64,000 nt of DNA from Vreelandella neptunia (lineage in GTDB: Bacteria > Pseudomonadota > Gammaproteobacteria > Pseudomonadales > Halomonadaceae). The notes under the pieces were generated by a model. The model ran no database searches. It was given only the letters and a program-made list of their open reading frames with translations, and had not been told where the DNA came from. The stretch covers positions 34,759-98,758 of the forward strand of contig NZ_JAKVTW010000018.1 in assembly GCF_022489065.1 (NCBI RefSeq), in the 5' to 3' direction. The position numbers and the translations under genes were made by a program. Below are positions 8,278 to 17,949 of the stretch, piece after piece. Position 1 is the stretch's first letter; each line of letters starts with the position of its first letter.

Positions 8278-9972
8278 ATGCTTTCACCACGCGTTCAAAT
8301 TCGTCCCCGTCGTCGTCCTCCGCTGCGCATGCTGCCGCTGGGGGGATGCGGTGAGATTGGAATGAATCTAACGCTGTACGGCTATGATGATCACTGGATT
8401 GCCGTCGACTGCGGCATGATGATTCGCCAGGATCTTCCCAACTCACCGCTCCAAGTCCCTAATCTTGATACACCGAAAGCATTAGGGATCGTACCCAAAG
8501 CGCTATACATCACCCACGGCCATGAAGACCATATTGGTGCCGTCGCGTGGCTATGGCCAATGTGGAACTGCCCTATTTATGCCACTCCATTGGCAGCGGG
8601 ATTGCTGCGACTAAAATTTGCTGAGCACCAGCTTAGCAGCGCTGCTATTCATGTCATTGAGCCAGGCGAGGCGCTGGAAAGCGGCCCATTTACGTTACGC
8701 TATTTGCCTTTGACGCACTCAATTCCCGAAAGCTGTGCCTTGATCGTGATGGCCGGTGGCTACCGCGTGTTACACACCGGTGATTGGAAACTCGATCCTG
8801 AACCGCTCATTGGTACGCCGATGAGCGCAACACAGTTTAGAGCGCTAGCGCCGGTCGATTTAGTCGTGGGTGATTCGACCAATGCCCCAATGCCGGGACA
8901 CTCTGGCAGCGAAGGTGATGTGGCCAGAGCGTTGGCAAAAACCCTCAGCAATTGCCAGGGCCGTGTCGTTGTCTCTTGCTTCGCCAGCAACCTGGCAAGG
9001 GTATTAGCCATAGGACGCGCGGCGCACCAGTGTGGCCGTCGTATTAGTTTAATGGGGCGTTCCATGGAGCGCATGGTTAGCGTTGCGCGTGGTCTCGGCT
9101 ATATGGACGATTTACCGCCGCTGGTGCCCAATCACGACCTGGGCTACCTACCCCCGGATGAAGTAGTCATTATCGCCACTGGTAGTCAGGGCGAGCCCCG
9201 CGCAGCTCTCCAGCGCCTGGCTCAGGGCAGGCATCCCTTTGTTGACCTTCAGCCCGGCGACAATGTCATCTTCTCGGCTAAAGCCATTCCGGGCAATGAA
9301 CGCCCCATTGAACAGCTCAAAAAACGTTTAGAGCACTTAGGTGTGCGCATATTCGATGAAGTTAATCATCCCGAATTACATGCCACCGGGCACCCTGCTC
9401 AGGATGAATTAATCAAACTCTACCAATGGGTCAAACCGACATACCTGCTGCCCGTCCATGGCGAAGCGCGGCATCAGCAAGCCCATCAGGCGATTGCCAG
9501 TCAGTTAGGCATTAGCGCGCCTCTGACGCCGATTAATGGCGATTTAATCTGCTTTGATAATCATGGATTGCGCTGCGAGGCGCGTTACCCACAGCCACCC
9601 TGCATTGTCAGCCAAAATAGCGTAGTGCCTCACCCAGGCTTAGAGGTGCACGATGCCAACAAGGCTCGTCGCGGCAGTCTTTACCTAGCACTGCCGGTAA
9701 CGGCGACGGATACTGGATGGGCTCGCATTGGCCGTCTAATGCTAGACGCTTCAGGGGCCAGCCCGCTGGATGAGGATAGCTTTAGCGATTGGTTGGATGA
9801 ACAGCTTGAAGAGATTGCCGCAGAGACGTTGGCTGACTTACGACAGGCGTTACAACCTCGCCTGATTCACTGGCTGGCCGATCATATGCAGCATCTACCC
9901 GATGTGCACCTACAGATTATGGCCGCCGAATTCCCCGAGACCATCACCCTAGACAATGCTGCCAATCGCTAA
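8278..9972 (+). CDS. rnj: Ribonuclease J-type beta-CASP metallo-nuclease
   Basis: RNase J is a zinc-dependent 5'-3' exonuclease and endonuclease for RNA decay and maturation. The 564-residue protein shows the metallo-beta-lactamase motif HGHEDH at 80-85, a later metal-binding HTGDWKLD, GDSTNA at the start of the beta-CASP insertion, and LLPVHGEARH near residue 400. The C-terminal extension is shorter than in Bacillus RNase J. The ATG at 8278 has only a weak ribosome site; a downstream Met at residue 18 would cut into the conserved LGGCGEIG strand. Many enteric gammaproteobacteria lack this gene, so its role beside an RNase E system is worth knowing. Confidence 0.9.
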   Translation: MLSPRVQIRPRRRPPLRMLPLGGCGEIGMNLTLYGYDDHWIAVDCGMMIRQDLPNSPLQVPNLDTPKALGIVPKALYITHGHEDHIGAVAWLWPMWNCPIYATPLAAGLLRLKFAEHQLSSAAIHVIEPGEALESGPFTLRYLPLTHSIPESCALIVMAGGYRVLHTGDWKLDPEPLIGTPMSATQFRALAPVDLVVGDSTNAPMPGHSGSEGDVARALAKTLSNCQGRVVVSCFASNLARVLAIGRAAHQCGRRISLMGRSMERMVSVARGLGYMDDLPPLVPNHDLGYLPPDEVVIIATGSQGEPRAALQRLAQGRHPFVDLQPGDNVIFSAKAIPGNERPIEQLKKRLEHLGVRIFDEVNHPELHATGHPAQDELIKLYQWVKPTYLLPVHGEARHQQAHQAIASQLGISAPLTPINGDLICFDNHGLRCEARYPQPPCIVSQNSVVPHPGLEVHDANKARRGSLYLALPVTATDTGWARIGRLMLDASGASPLDEDSFSDWLDEQLEEIAAETLADLRQALQPRLIHWLADHMQHLPDVHLQIMAAEFPETITLDNAANR

Positions 9973-9997
9973 GCGACCTGCTTAGACTCGATCAGCG

Positions 9998-10465
9998 CTA
10001 ACGCCACCGCGCGGCATCTTGTTGATCGGAGTGACGCTCTTTTACCCAGTACTCGCCACGGGTCGAGTGCTCCTTCTTCCAGAATGGCGCCTGAGTTTTA
10101 AGATAATCCATAATGAAATCGCATGCCTCAAAGGCTTCGCGGCGATGAGCGCTGGCCACTAGCACGCGCACAATTGGATCGCCTGGCGCCAGGTAACCAA
10201 CGCGGTGAATGATCCGGACTGCCTGTAGCGACCAACGCTGCCAAGCCTGCTCACCAATCTCGGTCAAAGTGCGTTCGGTCATACCCGGATAGTGCTCCAA
10301 CGTTAACCCGGTAACGTCTGGCGTTTCATTAAAATCACGCACCAACCCGGTAAAGCTAACCACCGCGCCAATATCACTGCGCCCTGCTAACGCATCACCA
10401 TATCCGTAGTCCATAGAGAAAGGCGCTGCTTGAATCGCTACTTTAATATCCAGCTCAATATCCAT
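9998..10465 (-). CDS. moaE: Molybdopterin synthase catalytic subunit MoaE
   Basis: MoaE converts cyclic pyranopterin monophosphate to molybdopterin using sulfur carried on the MoaD C-terminus. The protein is 155 residues. Lys123 and Lys130 in LKTQAPFWKKE match the catalytic lysines of E. coli MoaE (119 and 126), and the conserved region YLAPGDPIVRVLVASAHR precedes them. The ATG at 10465 lies two bases after the stop of the upstream MoaC-MoaD gene and has a G-rich site over that stop; a GTG at 10471 is the alternative. Coupling to the gene that supplies MoaD fits their obligate complex. Confidence 0.95.
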   Translation of the reverse strand: MDIELDIKVAIQAAPFSMDYGYGDALAGRSDIGAVVSFTGLVRDFNETPDVTGLTLEHYPGMTERTLTEIGEQAWQRWSLQAVRIIHRVGYLAPGDPIVRVLVASAHRREAFEACDFIMDYLKTQAPFWKKEHSTRGEYWVKERHSDQQDAARWR

Positions 10466-10467
10466 CC

Positions 10468-11265
10468 TCACCCCCCAGTAACCGGCGGGAAAAATGCCAC
10501 TTCGTCTTCATCGGTCACTAAAGCATCATCATTAGCCATCACTTGATTAATTGCACACAGCGTACGCTGGTCGGTGAGTAGCTTAAAGCGACTGTCGCGC
10601 TCGGCCAAGGCAGTCTTTAAGCCACTAATATCGCGGCTCGCAAGCTGATCCAGACTGACTACCGCCTCGCTTTCCCCTAAGCGCTCACGCAGCTCAGCTA
10701 AAAATTTGACCCGCACGCAGGGAGACGCGCAACGTTCGCCCAAACTTACTTCTCCCGGCACGCCATCCCCCGTCACTATCGGCACTTGGGAATTTAGACG
10801 CTGATAATCGCCGCGCTGGCCGCCCTGCTTACTATCCAGCTGAATGGCGTCGATCCGCATATCTTTATCGACGGCTTTACACATATCGTAAAGTGTCAGA
10901 CAGGCTACCGAGACGGCGGTTAGCGCTTCCATTTCAACCCCAGTGCGACCATTTAAGCGACACATTGAGGTCACATGGACGCATGATTCAGCCACATCAA
11001 TATCGAACTCAACCGACACTTTGGATAGTGCCAAGGAGTGACACAGAGGGATTAGTTCATGAGTACGTTTAGCAGCCTGAATACCGGCAATGCGGGCGGT
11101 AGCCAACACATCTCCCTTCGGCAATTCACCGTCGCTTAGCAATTTCAGCGTTTCAGGCTTCATCATGATGCGCCCCGAAGCGATGGCTTCTCGGCGGGTC
11201 TCTTGTTTATCGCCGACATCTACCATATTGGCTTCGCCACGGGTGTTAAGGTGGGTTAGCTGCAT
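10468..11265 (-). CDS. moaC: MoaC-MoaD fusion (cyclic pyranopterin synthase + sulfur carrier)
   Basis: One open frame of 265 residues carries two molybdenum-cofactor proteins. Residues about 1-158 are MoaC ([52 protein letters not shown]; catalytic Lys in DMCKAVDK), which with MoaA makes cPMP. Residues about 184-265 are MoaD ([14 protein letters not shown], ending FFPPVTGG), the ubiquitin-like carrier whose terminal Gly-Gly is thiocarboxylated. The linker is about 25 residues. I see no stop or strong internal start between them. The ATG at 11265 has AGGA about ten bases upstream. MoaE follows directly. An untested point is whether the MoaD tail works while tethered or is released. Confidence 0.9.
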   Translation of the reverse strand: MQLTHLNTRGEANMVDVGDKQETRREAIASGRIMMKPETLKLLSDGELPKGDVLATARIAGIQAAKRTHELIPLCHSLALSKVSVEFDIDVAESCVHVTSMCRLNGRTGVEMEALTAVSVACLTLYDMCKAVDKDMRIDAIQLDSKQGGQRGDYQRLNSQVPIVTGDGVPGEVSLGERCASPCVRVKFLAELRERLGESEAVVSLDQLASRDISGLKTALAERDSRFKLLTDQRTLCAINQVMANDDALVTDEDEVAFFPPVTGG

Positions 11266-11269
11266 GTTG

Positions 11270-11878
11270 TCACCGTTCCTTTTTTGAATCCGAAGCATTT
11301 GGAAGCGAAGCATTTGAAAACGAAGCATTTGAAAACATGGCGTCATTTTTCATGCTTACCCAACTCACTATCCAGCGCGCTATTGCGTGGCTATCGTCTA
11401 GATTTAACTGGGTCACTGAAGCGGCTAAATCGACAGCCGGAGGCGCGCTAAGCGCTGCAGCCTCCACCCATGGGCCGGTTAAAATAGCCTCATCACCAAT
11501 GCCATCGCGGTATAGCACTAACTTAGGAATCGGCCAGGCTTTAAAGCCTTCCACAATTACTAAATCGGGATGGTGCGGAACCATCATGGCAATCAATTCG
11601 GCTAAATCGGGCTCGTCCTGGCCGGGCGTCTCCTGCATCAGCGCAAACCGCTGACGGGAGGCCACCAACACAGGCACAGCACCCGCACTACGAAGTTTAT
11701 AGCTATCTTTACCCGGCTGGTCGACATCAAACGAGTGGTGTGCGTGTTTGATCACGGCTACTTTCAAGCCATAGTCAGCTAACCGTGGCAGCAACTTCTC
11801 TAACAGCGTCGTTTTTCCAGTGCCGCTCCAGGCAGCAATTCCTAAAATGGGAAAGGATGCCGTTAGTTCGTTTTCCAT
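11270..11878 (-). CDS. mobB: Molybdopterin-guanine dinucleotide biosynthesis GTPase MobB
   Basis: MobB is a GTP-binding accessory of MobA in making the MGD form of the cofactor. The 202-residue protein has a P-loop WSGTGKTT at 17-24, a conserved [19 protein letters not shown] block, and VIVEGFK. The ATG at 11878 has AGGAG nine bases upstream; an ATG at 11941 would add 21 unsupported residues. The last 25 residues are a low-complexity tail made by a 15-bp tandem repeat. It ends just before moaC-moaD, with which it must be cotranscribed. Confidence 0.92.
   Translation of the reverse strand: MENELTASFPILGIAAWSGTGKTTLLEKLLPRLADYGLKVAVIKHAHHSFDVDQPGKDSYKLRSAGAVPVLVASRQRFALMQETPGQDEPDLAELIAMMVPHHPDLVIVEGFKAWPIPKLVLYRDGIGDEAILTGPWVEAAALSAPPAVDLAASVTQLNLDDSHAIARWIVSWVSMKNDAMFSNASFSNASLPNASDSKKER
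11291..11335. repeat. Three 15-bp tandem repeats inside the mobB 3' end
   Basis: CGAAGCATTTG(A/G)A(A/G) units occur at 11291-11305, 11306-11320 and 11321-11335; two copies are identical. On the coding strand each unit encodes (F/L)-(S/P)-N-A-S in frame, so the copy number can change without a frameshift. Confidence 0.85.
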
Positions 11879-11963
11879 GCGCCGAAACTCCTGATGACCA
11901 CTAAACGCACTGTTATAGGCAACGCCATTTATACTATGCACGCGGCGTTAATGGACGATTAGC

Positions 11964-13196
11964 TTACTCGCCCTCTTGCTCACGAGGTAACAACCAGTTC
12001 AACGCAATGCCCACCAAGGCCGCTAAGCTAACGCCCTGCAGCGTAAATTGACCACCGCCAAACTGCATGCCACCAATCCCGAATACCAAAATCAGCGAGA
12101 CCACGACTAAATTACGTGGCGCCGTTAAGGACTGCCCTGCCCGCACCAAGGTGTTCATGCCAACCACCGCAATAGAACCAAATAGCAGCGTCATAATACC
12201 GCCCATGACCGGGCCAGGAATGGTTTGCAGCAGCGCGCCAAGCTTTGACACAAAGGCCAGCACAATGGCGAGAATCGCAGCAACGATCATGTACTTGGGG
12301 TTAAACGCCCGCGTCAGCGTAACCGCACCGGTCACTTCTGAGTAAGTCGTATTCGGCGGGCCACCAAAAAGTGCAGCCACACTGGTCGCCAACCCATCGC
12401 CTAACAGGGTGCGATGCAGGCCGGGTTTCTCCAGGTAGTTTTTGCGGGTTACTGAGCCAATCGCGACCATATCACCAATGTGCTCTACTGCCGGGGCAAT
12501 AGCGACTGGGATCATAAAAAGAATAGCGGCCCAGTGAAAACTGGGTGCCGTAAAACTGGGCACCGATAACCATGCGGCCTCACGAACCGGCGTAAAGTCC
12601 ACGACCCCCAAGAACAGTGCTAATAAATAGCCCGTCACAATGCCGCCAATAATGGGCACTAGGCGCAGCAGGCCCCGACCAAACACCGCAAGCAGTAACG
12701 TTACCAGTAGGCTGGTCATGGACAAGAAAATCGCTACGCCATAGCCGATGTTGTCGCTGGTTTCACCAGTGGCCATACTCACGGCCACCGGCGCCAGCGC
12801 CAGGCCAATCACCATAATCACCGGGCCCACTACCACGGCGGGCAGTAAACGGTGCAACCACTCAGTCCCTTTTAACCGAACAGCTTGGGAGATAGCGACA
12901 TATACAAGCCCCGCCGCCATCAACCCACCCATCGTGGCCGGTATGCCAAAGCTGGCCACAGAGCCTTGAATAGGCGCTATAAAAGCAAACGATGAAGCTA
13001 AAAAAACCGGCACACTCTGGCCAGTCACGGCATGAAATATCAGTGTGCCAGCCCCAGCAGTAAATAGCGCAACACTAGGATCAAGCCCGGTTAACAGCGG
13101 CACTAATACCAAGGCACCAAAAGCGACAAATAACATCTGTGCGCCGGTTAAAAGTACTTTTGGCCACGACTCAGCTTGGCTGGTAGCTTCATGCAT
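11964..13196 (-). CDS. uraA: Uracil permease (NCS2 family)
   Basis: A 410-residue inner-membrane protein with about 14 hydrophobic helices. It has the NCS2/UraA signature region (AVEHIGDMVAIGSV followed by LGDGLATSVAALFGGPPNTTYSEVTGAV) around residues 235-290, with the acidic residues that bind uracil and protons. It probably imports uracil for Upp, encoded just upstream on the same strand. A clear intrinsic terminator separates the two, so read-through or a promoter in the 87-base gap sets its expression. Confidence 0.92.
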   Translation of the reverse strand: MHEATSQAESWPKVLLTGAQMLFVAFGALVLVPLLTGLDPSVALFTAGAGTLIFHAVTGQSVPVFLASSFAFIAPIQGSVASFGIPATMGGLMAAGLVYVAISQAVRLKGTEWLHRLLPAVVVGPVIMVIGLALAPVAVSMATGETSDNIGYGVAIFLSMTSLLVTLLLAVFGRGLLRLVPIIGGIVTGYLLALFLGVVDFTPVREAAWLSVPSFTAPSFHWAAILFMIPVAIAPAVEHIGDMVAIGSVTRKNYLEKPGLHRTLLGDGLATSVAALFGGPPNTTYSEVTGAVTLTRAFNPKYMIVAAILAIVLAFVSKLGALLQTIPGPVMGGIMTLLFGSIAVVGMNTLVRAGQSLTAPRNLVVVSLILVFGIGGMQFGGGQFTLQGVSLAALVGIALNWLLPREQEGE

Positions 13197-13233
13197 TGGA
13201 GAATCCCTAGTAATTATTAGAAACTAGCTGTGC

Positions 13234-13267
13234 AAAAAAATGCCCCTAACGCAAAGCGTAAGGGGCA
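13234..13267 (-). terminator. Intrinsic terminator between upp and uraA
   Basis: TGCCCCTAACGC-AAA-GCGTAAGGGGCA (13241-13267) forms a 12-bp stem with one mismatch. On the minus strand it is followed by a run of seven T (13234-13240), so it acts on transcripts leaving upp. Confidence 0.85.
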
Positions 13268-13283
13268 ATATGATGAAGGAGAC

Positions 13284-13913
13284 TTAGCGTGTACCGAAAA
13301 TCTTATCGCCAGCGTCACCTAATCCGGGGACGATATAGCCATTTTCATCGAGTCGATCATCGACCGATGCCGTGTATATTTCGACATCGGGATAAGCTTC
13401 CTGAACCCGCTTTATTCCCTCAGGCGCCGCCACCAGCACGATGACTTTCATATGCTCGCAGCCGCGTTCACGCAGCATGTCCAACGTGGCGACCATCGAA
13501 CCACCGGTGGCGAGCATTGGATCAATGACGATCGCCATGCGCTCTTCGATATCATTGGCAAATTTGGCGAAATAAGGCACCGGCTGCAGGGTCTCTTCAT
13601 CTCGGTACAAACCGACAACACTGACTCGTGCGCTGGGGATCAAATCTGTCACGCCGTCCAGCATACCCAAGCCCGCACGCAGAATCGGCACAACGGTGAC
13701 CTTTTTCCCCTTCAACCGCCGCGTCGCGATTGGCTCGCCGTTCCATCCCTGGATTTCATGATCTTCCAGCTCCAGACCTTTCGTTGCTTCATAGGTCAGT
13801 AGCTTGGCTACTTCACCTGCCAGCTCACGAAAGCTCTTGGTGCTCAGATCAACTTCGCGCATCAGTCCCAGCTTATGTTGAACAAGCGGATGGTTAATGG
13901 CGTAAACACTCAT
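13284..13913 (-). CDS. upp: Uracil phosphoribosyltransferase
   Basis: Upp converts uracil and PRPP to UMP. The 209-residue protein is the standard length. It has [15 protein letters not shown] in the middle, the PRPP loop region [12 protein letters not shown] near residue 130, and the C-terminal uracil-binding end [17 protein letters not shown]. The ATG has GAGGAAG at a good spacing. It precedes uraA, the usual uracil import/salvage pair, and follows ung, whose product releases free uracil from DNA. Confidence 0.97.
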   Translation of the reverse strand: MSVYAINHPLVQHKLGLMREVDLSTKSFRELAGEVAKLLTYEATKGLELEDHEIQGWNGEPIATRRLKGKKVTVVPILRAGLGMLDGVTDLIPSARVSVVGLYRDEETLQPVPYFAKFANDIEERMAIVIDPMLATGGSMVATLDMLRERGCEHMKVIVLVAAPEGIKRVQEAYPDVEIYTASVDDRLDENGYIVPGLGDAGDKIFGTR

Positions 13914-14007
13914 GGGACTTCCTCACAGCAGGGGATTCAGGATGGCAACCTGGCGCCTATCACTAGGCGCAAAATTGTGCACATTCTACCCGTAACCAGC
14001 TAAGAGG

Positions 14008-14694
14008 TTAAGGGGTTTGCGGCAATTGCCACTCGATCGGCGCTCGCCCTTGGGCTTGCAAGAATTGATTTGCTTGGGAAAAATGCCGAGTACCAAAAAA
14101 GCCCCGGTGCGCAGAGAGCGGCGAAGGGTGCGGGGCTTCGAGTATTAAGTGACGCCCCTGATCGATTAACGCCTTCTTTTGGCGCGCATGACTTCCCCAT
14201 AACAGAAACACACATGGTGGAGCATGCTGGCTGACGGTTTCAATCGCACGATCGGTAAACGGCTCCCACCCCTTACCGCGATGAGAAGCCGCATTACCCT
14301 GCTCTACGGTCAGTGATGTGTTGAGCAATAGCACGCCTTGCTTAGCCCACGCTTCAAGATGGCCATGACGCACAGGTGTAAAACCGACATCGCTAGCCAG
14401 CTCTTTATAGATGTTGACCAGCGATGGCGGCACCGGAACACCCGCCTGTACGGAAAAGCATAGGCCGTGGGCCTGATTTGGCCCGTGGTAAGGATCTTGT
14501 CCTAAAATGACCACCTTCACTTCGCTAAGCGGTGTCAGCTCAAAGGCACGAAACCATTGTGAAGAGTGCGGATAAATGATCTTTTTAGCCGCTTTCTGCT
14601 GTGCTAAAAACGACTTTAGCGTCAGCATATAATTGGCCTCAAACTCATTACCCAGCCACTGACTCCAATCTTCGGGAAGTGGGTTGGCCATCAT
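14008..14694 (-). CDS. ung: Uracil-DNA glycosylase, family 1
   Basis: Ung removes uracil from DNA as the first step of base excision repair. The 228-residue protein has the water-activating loop GQDPYHGP (Asp67) and the C-terminal leucine-loop motif [11 protein letters not shown] around residue 190, with [10 protein letters not shown] between them. Its first ATG overlaps the TAA of gpt by one base (TAATG); a second ATG directly follows and has better spacing to GAGG. It sits in a nucleobase salvage cluster. Confidence 0.97.
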   Translation of the reverse strand: MMANPLPEDWSQWLGNEFEANYMLTLKSFLAQQKAAKKIIYPHSSQWFRAFELTPLSEVKVVILGQDPYHGPNQAHGLCFSVQAGVPVPPSLVNIYKELASDVGFTPVRHGHLEAWAKQGVLLLNTSLTVEQGNAASHRGKGWEPFTDRAIETVSQHAPPCVFLLWGSHARQKKALIDQGRHLILEAPHPSPLSAHRGFFGTRHFSQANQFLQAQGRAPIEWQLPQTP

Positions 14695-15173
14695 TACCTC
14701 TTGATTTGATCGACAAGCGGTTCAACGTAAGCAACGCCCATATCCCAAGGAAACTGTATCCAGCACTGCTGCGCCACTTCCGTCAGGTATTGATCCACCA
14801 ACGGGCGGCCGTCCGGCTTAGCATAAATAGCCACAAAGTGGGCCTTGGGCAACATTTTGCGTACCGCACGGGCCGTTTTACCCGTGTCTACCAAGTCATC
14901 AACCAGCAGCCAACCATCGCCGTCGTGGTCAACACCCTTCATAATATCCAGGCCACCCTGATCCATATGGTCGTAGCTTTTAATACACACCGTATCGATA
15001 AGGCGGATATTCAGCTCTCGGGCAATCAGCGCAGCGGGAATTAAGCCACCACGGGTAATCGCCACGATGCCCTTAAAGTCACGCTCTATCATCTGATGAC
15101 AAAGCGTACGCACATCACGGTGAAGCTGATCCCAGGAGACAGTGAAGTGTTGGTGATAGCGGTCGCTGCTCAT
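14694..15173 (-). CDS. gpt: Xanthine-guanine phosphoribosyltransferase
   Basis: Gpt salvages guanine and xanthine to GMP and XMP. The 159-residue type I phosphoribosyltransferase has [16 protein letters not shown] (38-53) and the PRPP loop [12 protein letters not shown] (89-100). It ends with the Trp-rich base-binding region [17 protein letters not shown]. It lies five bases after apt and overlaps ung by one base, so apt-gpt-ung look translationally linked. Confidence 0.95.
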   Translation of the reverse strand: MSSDRYHQHFTVSWDQLHRDVRTLCHQMIERDFKGIVAITRGGLIPAALIARELNIRLIDTVCIKSYDHMDQGGLDIMKGVDHDGDGWLLVDDLVDTGKTARAVRKMLPKAHFVAIYAKPDGRPLVDQYLTEVAQQCWIQFPWDMGVAYVEPLVDQIKR

Positions 15174-15178
15174 GGGAG

Positions 15179-15724
15179 TTACTCGTCTTCGTTAAATGAA
15201 CAAACTGCGAATACGCTATAACCCGCATCGCGAATTTTCTGTGAACCACCCAGCTCAGGTAGATCAATAATGGTGGCCGTCTCTACTACGTGCCCACCGC
15301 TACGCTGAATGAGGTTAGCGGCGGCTAGCATCGTGCCACCAGTAGCGATCAAATCATCCATCAGCAGGATACGGTCATCTTTCTGGAAAGCGTCGGAGTG
15401 AAGTTCAACCTCCGAATGGCCGTACTCTAACTTATAGGTTTCGCTAATAGTCTTGAAGGGCAGTTTGCCCTTCTTTCTCACCGGTACAAAGCTACACCCC
15501 AACTCATAAGCGAGCGGTGCGCCAATAATGAAACCGCGCGCATCAATGGCCGCGATGGCATCCATGTTCATTTCCTGATAGCGGTGTACAAAGCTATCGA
15601 TCAGCTTGCGAAAGGCAGCGCTATTTTGCAGCAAAGGAGTGATATCGCGAAAATTCACGCCCTTTTCAGGCCAGTCGGGAACCGTGCGAATAACGGACTT
15701 AATGTAGTCGCCGTAGATGCTCAT
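15179..15724 (-). CDS. apt: Adenine phosphoribosyltransferase
   Basis: Apt makes AMP from adenine and PRPP. With the ATG at 15724 (GAGAG five bases upstream) it is 181 residues, the family norm; a frame from 15736 adds four residues. It has [16 protein letters not shown], the flexible-loop segment [11 protein letters not shown] and the PRPP loop [13 protein letters not shown]. It is followed closely by gpt and preceded by a purine permease, consistent with one salvage operon. Confidence 0.96.
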   Translation of the reverse strand: MSIYGDYIKSVIRTVPDWPEKGVNFRDITPLLQNSAAFRKLIDSFVHRYQEMNMDAIAAIDARGFIIGAPLAYELGCSFVPVRKKGKLPFKTISETYKLEYGHSEVELHSDAFQKDDRILLMDDLIATGGTMLAAANLIQRSGGHVVETATIIDLPELGGSQKIRDAGYSVFAVCSFNEDE

Positions 15725-15774
15725 CGCGTCTCTCATTGAGTAAAAAAATTAAGTGTTGAAAGGAGCCAAGCCGA

Positions 15775-17073
15775 TCAGACTAAGAATAGATATCTTGCCG
15801 CAAACAGCAGCGCCAGAATAACGACCGCCGGATTAAGATCGGCAAACCGACCTGATAGCGTTTTGATGGCCACATAGCTAATAAAGCCTAGCGCTATGCC
15901 TTCGGCAATCGAGAACGTCAGGGGCATTGCCAGCGCAGCAATAAGTACCGGCGCCGCATCGGTCGGATCTTCCCAATTAGCGTGAGCCAGACTGCCCGCC
16001 ATCAATACCGCCACATACAGTAACGCTCCCGCCGTTGCGTAAGCGGGGATTGAGCCCGCCAGCGGCGCGAAGAATAGGCTGATAAGGAACATACCGCCAA
16101 CGACTACCGCGGTTAAGCCGGTGCGGCCACCGGATGCGATGCCAGCCGTTGATTCAATATAGCTAGTTGTTGTGGAAGTACCCAACGCCGCACCCGCCAT
16201 TGACGCGGTGCTATCAGCCATCATGGCTCGACCCAAACGCGGCAGCTTGCCATCTTTATCCAGCAATTTGCCTCGATGGGCAACGCCCACCAGCGTGCCA
16301 GAAGTATCAAACAGATCCACAAACAGGAAAGCAAAAATGACACTGAGCATCGCTACATCCAGCGCGCCCATTAAATCCATAGCCATAAAGGTGGGGGCAA
16401 TCGACGGCGGCATAGACATCAAACCACCGTACTCATTGTGGCCAAGCACCATCGCGATCACGGTAACACCTAAAATACCGATCATCACCGCACCGGTGAC
16501 GCGTAAGTAGGAGAGCGCGGTAATCACAAAGAAACCTAACAGCGCGTAAATCGCCGGCGGCTGTGAGAGATCACCCAGCGAAACGTAGGTCGCGGGATTA
16601 GCAACGACAATGCCCGCATTTTTAAGTGCAATCATCGCCAGGAAAAGCCCGATACCGGCGGCGATGCCCAGGCGTAATGTCATAGGAATAGAATTAATGA
16701 TCCATTCCCGAATTTTAAAAATGCTTAATAAGAAGAATGTTAAACCAGAGAAGAATACCGCACCCAAGGCAGCTTCCCAGGTATATCCCATGCCCAGCAC
16801 AACGCCATAGGTAAAGAAGGCATTCAATCCCATGCCAGGCGCCTGAGCAATGGGATAGTTGGCCCATAGCCCCATCACGAAACAGCCAATTGCCGCAGCC
16901 AAACAAGTCGCAACAAAGACTGCACCGTAGTCCATCCCGGCTTCAGACAAGATGCTCGGATTGACGAAAATAATGTAGGCCATCGTCAGGAACGTTGTAA
17001 TCCCGGCGATAACTTCTGTTTTCACGTTGGTTTTGTGCTCGCTGAGCTTGAAATAGTTATCCAGAAGTTTCAT
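15775..17073 (-). CDS. NCS2-family purine permease (AzgA/GhxP type)
   Basis: This is a 432-residue transporter with 12-14 hydrophobic helices. The start MKLLDNYFKLSEHKTNVKTE and the helix GITTFLTMAYIIFVNPSIL are characteristic of the AzgA-like guanine/hypoxanthine/adenine permeases (PbuG, GhxP, PurP). The signature FVDLFDTSGTLVGVA and the TTSYIESTAGIASGGRTG block lie in the second half. I chose the ATG at 17073; the frame reaches 17157, but the family begins at MKLL. The AAGGA site is 11 bases from the ATG, somewhat far. Its position before apt and gpt suggests uptake of the purines they use. Confidence 0.92.
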   Translation of the reverse strand: MKLLDNYFKLSEHKTNVKTEVIAGITTFLTMAYIIFVNPSILSEAGMDYGAVFVATCLAAAIGCFVMGLWANYPIAQAPGMGLNAFFTYGVVLGMGYTWEAALGAVFFSGLTFFLLSIFKIREWIINSIPMTLRLGIAAGIGLFLAMIALKNAGIVVANPATYVSLGDLSQPPAIYALLGFFVITALSYLRVTGAVMIGILGVTVIAMVLGHNEYGGLMSMPPSIAPTFMAMDLMGALDVAMLSVIFAFLFVDLFDTSGTLVGVAHRGKLLDKDGKLPRLGRAMMADSTASMAGAALGTSTTTSYIESTAGIASGGRTGLTAVVVGGMFLISLFFAPLAGSIPAYATAGALLYVAVLMAGSLAHANWEDPTDAAPVLIAALAMPLTFSIAEGIALGFISYVAIKTLSGRFADLNPAVVILALLFAARYLFLV

Positions 17074-17316
17074 GAATTTTGTTGTCCTTAGCGCTAACGC
17101 CGCACGAGTATGCGTTCTGGTGCTGAGAAAAGCCGCACATACTACCGAAACGCTCACCGTGATGCGAGCGCCTCAGCATAGCGACCAATGTAAGCGGGGA
17201 TGAGCCCCGCCGCCTAATGCCAAGCAATCTTTAGGCCACAATTTAACCGATCGGTCAACCCAATAGTCAATGAAGCTAATTATGGACGCTGGGTAGCCTC
17301 CTTATTAAACGCTGCT

Positions 17317-17949
17317 TTATTGAAACTGGCCTTTCTGAGAAAGAACACGCTCAACGGTTTCAACGATTACCTGAGTCTGCGGATCAATTTCGATGTTGAC
17401 CTGATCCCCAGGCGCCCGTTCTCGCAAAATGGTGCGTGAAAGGGTCTCAGGAATTAAATTGACGCTGAACTCCACGCCCCCACTCTCCGTATAGCGCACA
17501 TCACCAATAGTCAGGCTAATACCGTCCACCCCGATATAGCCTTTTTCAAACACAAAGCGCCCCAGCCTTTCTGGCAATAAGAACCATAGCCGACGATTGT
17601 TTGGCGCCTCTTCGATAGCCACTACCTCTGCCATCGAAATAATGTGACCCGACATGGAGTGCCCGCCAATTTCGTCGCCAAAGCGCGCCGCGCGCTCTAT
17701 ATTGACGCACTGCCCCGGCTCTATTGCACCAAGATTGGTCAACCGCAACGTTTCACGCATCAAATCAAAACTGACATTGTCACCTTCGATAGCGGTGACC
17801 GTGAGGCAGACGCCGTTGTGTGCAACAGAGGCGCCAATCTCAAGCCCATCGCGCATGGGCGGAGGCATCTTCACAACATGGACGCGAAAATCATCAAGCT
17901 CATGCACCGCCACAACGCTGGCCACTCCTTGCACAATGCCGGTAAACAT
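17317..17949 (-). CDS. ribE: Riboflavin synthase, alpha subunit
   Basis: The enzyme dismutates two 6,7-dimethyl-8-ribityllumazine molecules to riboflavin. The 210-residue protein begins MFTGIVQGVASV and consists of two similar lumazine-binding domains. Each has a CLTV/SLTI block (GASVAHNGVCLTVTAI near 45; YIGVDGISLTIGDV near 140), and the active-site region GGHSMSGHI lies between. The ATG at 17949 has GGAG about 11 bases upstream; an open extension to 18114 has no support. It stands alone, and I found no FMN-riboswitch consensus upstream. Confidence 0.95.
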   Translation of the reverse strand: MFTGIVQGVASVVAVHELDDFRVHVVKMPPPMRDGLEIGASVAHNGVCLTVTAIEGDNVSFDLMRETLRLTNLGAIEPGQCVNIERAARFGDEIGGHSMSGHIISMAEVVAIEEAPNNRRLWFLLPERLGRFVFEKGYIGVDGISLTIGDVRYTESGGVEFSVNLIPETLSRTILRERAPGDQVNIEIDPQTQVIVETVERVLSQKGQFQ

